A DNA stretch of 64,000 nucleotides from assembly GCF_963576675.1 (NCBI RefSeq), contig NC_088910.1, positions 89,410,104 to 89,474,103 on the forward strand, read 5' to 3'. The notes under the pieces were generated by a model. That model saw only the letters and a program-made list of their open reading frames with translations. It was not told where the DNA came from and did no database searches. Positions 57,174 to 64,000 of the stretch are shown here, piece after piece (within the stretch, counting starts at the first letter, position 1; each line of letters starts with the position of its first letter). The stretch is from Euphorbia lathyris. Lineage: Eukaryota > Streptophyta > Magnoliopsida > Malpighiales > Euphorbiaceae. The position numbers were made by a program, and so were the translations under genes.

Positions 57174-60100
57174 AGCTGTTTCTTGTAGAACACGAAATAG
57201 GGTGAATTGTTGTTTAAGATTTTGGTGGGTAAGTAGTTGATTAGCCTAATGCTGTGTATCATGGCATAGTTCCAGAATTTCAGAGGTAAAGATGCATTGG
57301 CTAGCAAAGTAAGGCAGGTGTCAACGACATGTCTAATTTTTCTCTCAGCTATACCATTTTGTGCATGAGTGTGAGGGCATGCAATTTTGTGTATAATTCC
57401 ATGTCGTTTGAAAAAAGGTTGTAGTTTTTGAAACTCTCCCCCAAGATCAGAGTAAATATTCTTAACCCTTGCACTATACTGATTAGAGATCATGGCATAA
57501 AAAACACAAAAGGTTGAAAAAACATCACTCTTATTCTTTAAACAGAAAACCCATCCAAATCTAGTGAATTCATCAATGATTATTAAAAAATAACGGTGGC
57601 CAAGACAAGAAACAACTGGAGCTGGCCCCCAAACATTCAGATGTAAGTTCTCAAAAATAAATGTGCTAGAGCGACTAATAGAGGGTAAATGGCTTCTAGC
57701 AAGCTTGCCTAATGGACAAAAAGAACAATTGCTAACTGGTTTTGAAGAGGATAGATTGTTTCCTTTGAGAACTGAGCTGACTGTCTGATTCTGACAATGT
57801 CCAAGCCGTGCATGCCACCTTTCAAAAGACACCTTCTCTCCAACTAGCGCCTCCTTCAGGGTGGGTGTAAGCACATAAAGCCCATCTTTACTCGGGCCCC
57901 GTAACAGGATTTTCCCAGTTGTTTGGTCCTTCACAAGAAAATGGTTAGGCCAAAATTCAAAGAAACATGAGTTGTCACGGGTAAATTTTTGAACAGATAG
58001 TAAAGATTTTGTAAGCTTGGGAACAAGTAGGGCATCATTAATTTTCAAATTATTGATATTTGAATTTCCAAAGTGAGAAATTTGCAAACCTTGACCATTG
58101 CCAAACTGAACTGTATCATATCCTGGATATGGCTGCATTTGATGAAGTTGAGTCGGATTTGCCGTCATGTGATTGGTTGCTCCTGTGTCTGGATACCACG
58201 GCTGATTAGGACCCATGAATGGATTTGGTGGTTGTTTCCATGCCATGTGCGCTTGTGGTCCAGGATTGTAGTGTGCTCTTGAATTGTTCTTTGGTCTTTT
58301 GCACTTGTCAGCCCAGTGGCTTGGATCACCACAATTGTAGCACTTGCCACTTCTTCTCTTCTTTGGATTCTGCTTCTTTGATTGATTTGTTTCCATGGTG
58401 GATACATTGGCCTCCCGATGTGCTGATACACCATCGGGCTGAAGCAGAGTTGTCTTTCTGGTTGGTTGAATCATGCCCTCAACTATCTTCAAGCTGTGCA
58501 AAATCTCTTGATAGTTGATGTTTGTACCGCGCTGAGTTACAAGATTCTGGATAGTGGAGCGATACTCTTCTGCTAAACCCTTATAAAGAACTGACGGTAG
58601 CAGATGTCGAGGATAAGGATTCCCTGAGGAAGCCAGATCATCAAGGATGGACTTCACTTTTTGCATATACGCAGTGACAGACATTCCCCCTTGCTCAAGC
58701 TCATGCAGTTCGACTCCCATCTGAAACTGCTTGCTGCCTGTAATAAGCCCGTAGGCATCCTCTAAGGCTAGCCAAATATCATGTGAGTATTTGAGATATG
58801 CAATCTCAGAAAACACCTCTTCGGTGATTGAATTTAGGAGCAAAGTCCTAACCACATTTTCTACATCATCCCATTGAATAAACGATGGATTTATGATTAA
58901 ATCCGCAGCTGATGTCACAAAACCTGATCTAGGAATAAATTTGGGTGGAGGTGGTGTTGAACTCAGAATGTGAGAAAGAAGATGATAGGTTTGAAGGGTA
59001 GATTCCATGGACATTCTCCATGCTTTGTAGTTGTTCGGGGTTAATTTTATGTTAATGTTGATATTTATGGGTGGTTGTCTTGGTTGTTCAACATGAGTGG
59101 GGATAGGTTCTGGATGGACAGGATTGTTTGTAGTATGAGGGATGGAGGAGGAAATAAAATTGTGTCTAACATTGTTTGACGGTGCATCAACAGTGTTGTG
59201 AAACGAATTTGAGAAGAAAGATGGTGAGGGATCATGGGATAATTGAGTATTGTAGCAAAATGGTGAAGTATGAGATTCAAAAATAACCTGATGTTTGTTA
59301 CTGGCTTCAGCTGCCTGATATGCTGCTAGCGCAGCAATAACTGACGGAGAAAATAGAGTTGGAGGAGTCGAGGATTGATGAGTCCGTGGAGGCGGGACAT
59401 CCGCCTGATATGCCGCAATGGCGGCTAGCACCGCAGCGTCAGCGGCGGACATTGTCGGTGTTGGTAGCTTTGCACTTTGCACAGGAGCCGTGGAAGGGAG
59501 ATGGCTCACGGGTTGGACAGGAGCCGCGGTTGCCGTTGGGAGCGCAGACAGCGTGCGGGCGCTGGCCACTTGATACGCCAGGAGTGCGGCTTGAACCTCT
59601 GGTGACAACGAGTCCACTCCGGCTGCCATTGTTGGATTTTGCGCTATGTGCGCAGATGGAGCAGCGGCTGCGGTCATCGGAGCAACGGTGGTAGGCGCAT
59701 GGGCCCTGGCCGCTTGGTATGCGAGAAGCGCAGCTTGCACTTCCGGAGGCAGCGAGGTCGTAGCGGCTTCCGCGATTGGGATTTGCGCAACCTGCGCAGA
59801 TGAACCAGCAGCCACAGTCTTCGAAGGTGCCGTAGTGGGCACACAGGCGCTGGCCGCCAGGTACACATGGAGTGCAGCGCGTACGTCCGAAGGGAAGTAG
59901 TCGCCCACCGTCTTCTCTTGCGGTGGAACTGTCGCGGCGGGTTTGGCGGCTGCGGCAGCTAGGAACTCGGATTCTCCGGTGATGAATGGTGAGGTGAACC
60001 GCCATCTTGAAGAAGCAAACGAGCCTCCGAGGGCATCGTCCGTGTTCTGAGCAGCCGCGGAAGTTGAAGCGGTGTTCGGTGCGATGGTGACGGCAGCCAC

Positions 60101-60235
60101 ACCGGCGGCGGCGGCGGACACATCGGCATTTGCGGCGGTGGTGGCGACTACGGAAGCTTTGTATTGAGAATAGGTTGGTGATTGGGGATGATCAGAGGAT
60201 TCAGAAGATGCGGAAGTTGATACTACTGATACCAT
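57164..60235 (-). CDS. Copia Gag, protease and integrase
   Basis: A 1023-codon frame beginning MVSVVSTSAS. Residues 1-110 are Ala/Ser/Thr-rich; residues about 114-316 hold five repeats with cores such as PEVQAALLAYQAA; Gag proper starts near residue 390 (IKLTPNNYKAWRMSMES). A CCHC knuckle CYNCGDPSHWADKC lies at 632-645, the protease site PDTGATNHM near 679-687 (DTG in place of the more common DSG), the pre-integrase HARLGHC, and integrase motifs LHLNVWGPAP, IDEFTRFGWVF, IYSDLGGEF and AQNGIAERKIRH. The frame ends at 57164 after NNSPYFVFYKKQLAY through a shift. The start codon uses the last base of the LTR and the first two of the primer site. GC content of the first kilobase of coding sequence is far above that of the surroundings. 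Confidence 0.9.
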   Translation of the reverse strand: MVSVVSTSASSESSDHPQSPTYSQYKASVVATTAANADVSAAAAGVAAVTIAPNTASTSAAAQNTDDALGGSFASSRWRFTSPFITGESEFLAAAAAKPAATVPPQEKTVGDYFPSDVRAALHVYLAASACVPTTAPSKTVAAGSSAQVAQIPIAEAATTSLPPEVQAALLAYQAARAHAPTTVAPMTAAAAPSAHIAQNPTMAAGVDSLSPEVQAALLAYQVASARTLSALPTATAAPVQPVSHLPSTAPVQSAKLPTPTMSAADAAVLAAIAAYQADVPPPRTHQSSTPPTLFSPSVIAALAAYQAAEASNKHQVIFESHTSPFCYNTQLSHDPSPSFFSNSFHNTVDAPSNNVRHNFISSSIPHTTNNPVHPEPIPTHVEQPRQPPINININIKLTPNNYKAWRMSMESTLQTYHLLSHILSSTPPPPKFIPRSGFVTSAADLIINPSFIQWDDVENVVRTLLLNSITEEVFSEIAYLKYSHDIWLALEDAYGLITGSKQFQMGVELHELEQGGMSVTAYMQKVKSILDDLASSGNPYPRHLLPSVLYKGLAEEYRSTIQNLVTQRGTNINYQEILHSLKIVEGMIQPTRKTTLLQPDGVSAHREANVSTMETNQSKKQNPKKRRSGKCYNCGDPSHWADKCKRPKNNSRAHYNPGPQAHMAWKQPPNPFMGPNQPWYPDTGATNHMTANPTQLHQMQPYPGYDTVQFGNGQGLQISHFGNSNINNLKINDALLVPKLTKSLLSVQKFTRDNSCFFEFWPNHFLVKDQTTGKILLRGPSKDGLYVLTPTLKEALVGEKVSFERWHARLGHCQNQTVSSVLKGNNLSSSKPVSNCSFCPLGKLARSHLPSISRSSTFIFENLHLNVWGPAPVVSCLGHRYFLIIIDEFTRFGWVFCLKNKSDVFSTFCVFYAMISNQYSARVKNIYSDLGGEFQKLQPFFKRHGIIHKIACPHTHAQNGIAERKIRHVVDTCLTLLANASLPLKFWNYAMIHSIRLINYLPTKILNNNSPYFVFYKKQLAY

Positions 60236-60493
60236 GTTGAATGTATAGTTTGATATAGAGAGGATTATGGAGATAGAAAGAGATAAGTAATCACACAATT
60301 AATGGTTTGAATCACCTTAGTGATTATGGCTCAGAGGCCTTGTATTTATAGTGAGCCAATAGTAGTTTGTATAGGAATACAATACACAAGTATAATCATA
60401 TTAGAACTCTACCTAGCTAGGGTTATAGACAAATTGAAACTCTAACTAGATAAGAATCTATTTACAGAGATAATAGGAACATTATCTCTAACA
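60235..60493 (-). repeat. Copia 5' LTR
   Basis: Same ends and length as the 3' LTR. A TATA-like TATAAATACA (minus) lies about 60343-60352 and is probably the element promoter. Confidence 0.95.
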
Positions 60494-60619
60494 TTGCTTT
60501 GTTTCTTTTGTGTAGTTCTTCCCTAGTTTACCTAACACGAGAAAATCATGTCGTTGTTTCTTTTAATGTCTCAATAAGAGAAAAAGATGATCAGTGCGAA
60601 CTCGTTGACTGAATGTTTA

Positions 60620-61340
60620 AATTAACAAAGTTTTGAACAAGATGTCAAGAAATTAAGAGTAATGGTAACAAAGTTTTGAACGATAATATCAATGTAACTC
60701 GCATCGTTGTCCCTTGAGATAACATCCACCTCGAGTTTGCAGTCCGAAGAAATAATGATATTTTCCACATAACATTCCTTTGCAAAAGTGACTCCATTGA
60801 GGATTGCAAGTAGCTCGGAATGAACCACCGACCAACACTTCCCAATCGGGCACGCTCCGCTCATTACCACTTTGCCCATCTCACTTCTCATAATGAATCT
60901 TGCAGCGCTTCCCGTAGCTTGATGAGAGTAAGTTGCATCACAATTCAATTTGAAGAACCCTTTAAGAGGCGGTTTCCATTCGCGAGGTGAGGGTGTAGAC
61001 TCTTGAGTTGTTAGTCGCACTTCCGTACTGTAGTCCATCACATTTTTAACTCCTCGTCGAATCGACTATCTGTAAGCTCTTTTTCCCCATGTAGTATGCA
61101 ATTATGGCCGTACCAAACCATCCACATTAAAGCACAAAAGCTCCTGAACTCATTTTGAGTTAGAGTTTGCCATGTCAATACCACCCATTCCCCGATTGAG
61201 GAAGCTTTTAATTTATACACCTTTACACCTAGATTCATCATTTTCCATCTTTGAATGGTTCTTCTGCATGCTGAAAAAATATGCACTAATGATCCATTGC
61301 TAGCTCCACAAAAAAGACAAAAGTTAGTGGCCCTAAGATT
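60620..61340 (-). mobile_element. LINE fossil: zinc finger (zf-RVT) and RNase H
   Basis: The minus strand at 61325-61265 reads NFCLFCGASNGSLVHIF followed by CRRT, a zf-RVT finger from the end of a plant LINE ORF2; MWMVWYGHNCILHG follows. After a shift, 61041-60622 has WKPPLKGFFKLNCDATY, VHSELLAILNGVTFA and ISSDCKLEVD, three of the acidic RNase H motifs; the last one is lost. A host RNase H-like gene is less likely because of the shift and the zf-RVT context. Confidence 0.7.
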
Positions 61341-62519
61341 TCTTAAAATGTATGTATATTGATTACGGTATTAAGTTATATTTATAGGGTGCTCAAAGGT
61401 AAATCAATCAAATGACGCTTTCCTTAAATTCCTCAGAAAATATTTGGATGTATTTTAGGTAATTTGGGATTCCTTAATCTTAGGCGTGATTGACAAGTTC
61501 TAATCCGAGCCAGGTTCAGATGTTCCCTTATTGATCTACATATCTGAGGAGTGTCGATATCACTGTTTAGCTCAATCTAACGGCTTCCATTGATCCACAC
61601 ATCCCTATTAGCCTAAGATGAGGACATGTGCAGATCGATATTATTTTGTACGATATAAGATGTCCTCCCCCTTTGAGTCCAAAGTTCTTTAGGGCTTCAA
61701 TCACCGAAGGCCTTATAGGATCCTGTCATTTGAGGAATGGTTTGGCATTCTGCATACCTTAGAATGACGAAGGAAATGTTGCATCTCACGATATCCATTG
61801 GCTTCTTGAGTGGGAGGATCATTGCACCATGTGACGTCATTGTCCGTAGTATGCGTGCAGTCTTCCCTAGTAGGCATTATTATGATTGTTGTTTGATTCC
61901 ACTAGAACCTCGATGCATGTTCTGAAGCACTTTAACCTAGGTGAAAGTAGGCATAGCATCTTATGATTACAAAGGAGCAATGACCCTAATAGTTTTTTCA
62001 TTGATGGAAACTTCTCAGTTACTTTTCCAAAAAATGTCTATAGGAGAGTGCTCTTAGCAACGACTTTCCCTTTTCCAAATTTTTGCATTTATTATCGTAC
62101 ACAGAGCTTCCTTTTGCTTCTCAGCAAGGCGTAAGTGTTCTTTCTCTCCCAATTTTCTTTTTTATTATATGGAACTATTGAAGCAAAAATTTCTTACAAT
62201 TCCTCGACCTTGGAAGCAATTGCTCCCATCTCCTCCAACGATATTGAAAACATACCTCCACTAAACAGAGCAAATGGGAAAATTAGTAAAGGCAAAAAGG
62301 TGGAGATTGAGAAAAAAAATAGAACTCCAAACCCTAGGCTTAATCTTGACGGTTAAAATATGTCTTTTCTGTAACATTATTTCTATCTTTTAATGTCATT
62401 GCTGAAACAACAAGGTTTTGCTCCGTTTAATAAAATTTTATTCAGATTATTTTTAATCATTTATGTAATACATTTTTTATTTTATAATTTTTTTGTTGAT
62501 TAAGTTAAAACATACCCTT
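61341..62519. other. Unassigned region
   Basis: Less AT-biased than its neighbours, but I recognise no gene. A 73-codon frame at 62135-62356 has no known motif. The text around 61480-61700 could be part of a decayed LTR. Confidence 0.35.
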
Positions 62520-62695
62520 GGCTGCTGAGCTCCTCTCTGGATCAGTACTCACTCTACGCGGGGCGTGCCCAATTCTACGCGGGGCGTGCCTTGGCTGTTG
62601 AACTCTTCTCCGGATCAGACACTCAAGTACGCGGAGCGTGCTATAAGGTACGCGGGGCGTGCCTAAGCTGTTGAGCTGTTATGTGGTCCTATTTT
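62520..62695 (+). repeat. 73-bp tandem repeat containing TACGCGGGGCGTGCC
   Basis: Units 62520-62592 and 62593-62665 and a partial third begin GGCTG(C/T)TGA and contain CGGATCAG-like text. Each full unit carries two copies of the 15-mer TACGCGGGGCGTGCC (62554, 62575, 62628, 62649), itself a GC-rich near-palindrome. Confidence 0.9.
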
Positions 62696-62895
62696 GGCCT
62701 CTTTACTCGCTTGTTGCTCGTGCTTGGTCCTTCCTCTGACTTCCCTCGTACGGACCCGATCCTAGAAAAAGATGCCCCGCATCATGTTATTAGTTGTTTA
62801 TTATTAGCTGATTGATTATAAGTGTTTGGTAAAATTATGATTAGTTGTTATTGTTAGTATGTAAAATGTCTACGGCAAATAATGTATTAGTCCAT

Positions 62896-63101
62896 ACGTT
62901 TTTACCTTACGCACTATATGAATAATATACTATTCAGTCTTTAACTTTTGTTCTATTCAATAGTTTAGTCCCTTAAAGAGAGACTAAATTGTTTAATAAT
63001 TCAAATATGTGAATGACTAAATTATTGAATAAAACAAAAATTAAGGACTAAACAATATATTATTAAAATACATGATAAAATAGTGTGTTAGGTAAAAATA
63101 T
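62896..63101. repeat. Foldback MITE
   Basis: CGTTTTTACCTTACGCACTAT on the left and its near-complement on the right enclose arms that share AATATACTATTCAGTC, TTTTGTTCTATTCAATA and TTTAGTCC in mirrored order. It has no coding sequence. Confidence 0.7.
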
Positions 63102-64000
63102 AGTGACTAATAAATTATTTATTAGAAATATCTAATATGGATATATTTTAAATTAATCAGTAAATAAATTATAAAAATAAAAATTGTAATATAAAAATTA
63201 ATAAAAATAATCTAAATAACTAAATAAAAATTTTAAAAATTATTTATTGAACAAAATAAAACTTTACTGTTTCAGAGTAATATTAAAGAAATACAAATAA
63301 CATTAAAGGAGAAATGTGTTTTATGGAAATAATAAAAAATATTCTTATCAATATCAAATCAATATAAATAGTTGTTCACTAAAAGCTTATTTTTAGAGCT
63401 TTTCGTGAAAAAACTTCAAAAAACTGATGTTTCCAAAAAAAAATGTTAAGAGAATGTTTTTTAGGGGTGTTTCAAGAAAAGGAAAAGAAATTAGAGGTTT
63501 CATTCCCTTTGTTGATGTTTGTTTTATTAATTCAGTCATGCCCTTTACTTTTTTTTTTTTAGGTTTGGTTTACCCCTTACTCCTATAATTTCATTCCTCA
63601 ATTCTTCTAAGGTTTTCTATCCCCTTTCCACTCCCAGACTATTTGAACTTTTACACTCCTTATAAAATTATACTTTACACTCTATTTTACTTTTTTAATT
63701 TGGTTCATATATTTATTTATTTTTACTTTTTTACCTGTAAATTAATTTCACTTTTGATCATTGTACTTAAATATTTTTAATTTTTTTCTTATAAATTTTT
63801 TTTACTAAATTTTACTTTTTGATTTTTTTTATCCTTATACTTATTTTTTATACCTTTTTTTATCCCTAAATTAATTTTATTTTTTATCCATATACTTATT
63901 TATTTTTACTTTTTTACCTTGAAAAATAATTTTAACCAAATTTTTTTCTTTTATCATATTATTCGGTTTTAGTATTTGTTTTTAATTGTTTTTAAATAAT
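63102..64000. other. AT-rich and T-rich low-complexity end of the window
   Basis: 63540-63960 has loosely repeated blocks of TTTATTTATTTTTACTTTTTTACC and TAAATTAATTTTA (63709 and 63897 are the best pair). No gene is seen. Confidence 0.6.

Larger units (their letters stand above)
54615..60493 (-). mobile_element. Young, near-complete Copia retrotransposon
   Basis: It is 5879 bp with two 259-bp LTRs, a 5-bp target duplication TTGCT (54610-54614 and 60494-60498), a primer site TGGTATCA directly after the 5' LTR and a polypurine tract (complement CCCCCCTC at 54874-54881) before the 3' LTR. The LTRs differ at six positions by my count, all transitions, about 2.3 percent, so insertion was recent on an evolutionary scale. 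Gag to integrase is one open frame; RT to RNase H is another; frame breaks lie between them (57170-56417). It is probably not autonomous now. Confidence 0.95.

Noticed and set aside
62135..62356. 73-codon open frame as a small gene
   Set aside because: No motif, no promoter and no sign of selection; length is within chance expectation.

Overview
The window looks like nuclear DNA of a eudicot plant. It is strongly AT-rich, has two eukaryotic tRNA genes with plant-type upstream CAA and TATA-like motifs, a plant secreted leucine-rich-repeat (LRR) gene, a plant glycine-rich cell-wall protein gene, and otherwise almost only plant transposable elements (Copia, Gypsy, L1-type LINE, CACTA, Mutator-like, hAT-type MITEs). 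I cannot name the species. There are no operons; the host genes are few and sit at the left end.

Layout. 1-5.3 kb: a foldback MITE, an LRR-only secreted protein gene broken by a 245-bp insertion, the tail of a Copia element, tRNA-Gly(GCC) and tRNA-Pro(CGG) facing each other, and a glycine-rich protein gene on the minus strand. 5.3-9.9 kb: AT-rich intergenic DNA. 9.9-21.55 kb: a Copia fossil, a repeat-rich DNA-transposon fragment, a LINE without reverse transcriptase, and a non-coding Gypsy-like element with a complete 3' LTR, interrupted by a 4.3-kb CACTA element that carries exon-like fragments of host genes. 21.55-26.6 kb: a decayed Copia element. 26.6-34 kb: MITEs, a poly(A)-tailed fragment (27.4 kb), a Copia fossil, two copies of one hAT-type MITE, and a 1.1-kb Mutator-type element (9-bp target duplication) whose cargo is a second copy of the 27.4-kb fragment. 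35-37.8 kb: a decayed MULE with an OTU protease-like region, accompanied by two large GC-rich palindromes built of 33-bp units. 38-43.9 kb: a Gypsy element containing an LTR-type insertion that itself contains a LINE tail. 43.9-45.9 kb: a long-inverted-repeat element containing a solo LTR. 47.6-51.2 kb: a decayed Copia. 52.3-53.0 kb: a foldback element with an A-rich/T-rich repeat hairpin. 54.6-60.5 kb: a young, almost intact Copia element (259-bp LTRs, 5-bp target duplication). 60.6-64 kb: a LINE tail, a GC-rich tandem repeat, a foldback MITE and T-rich sequence.

The main interest lies in how elements are nested and what they carry: two candidate gene-capture elements (CACTA and Mutator type), an odd double-ended LTR insertion that breaks the LRR gene with an exact 5-bp duplication, 33-bp palindromic arrays beside an OTU-MULE, and a Copia Gag with an alanine-rich repeat extension whose start codon straddles the LTR/primer-binding-site junction. 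All calls are from reading the sequence; no database search was possible.
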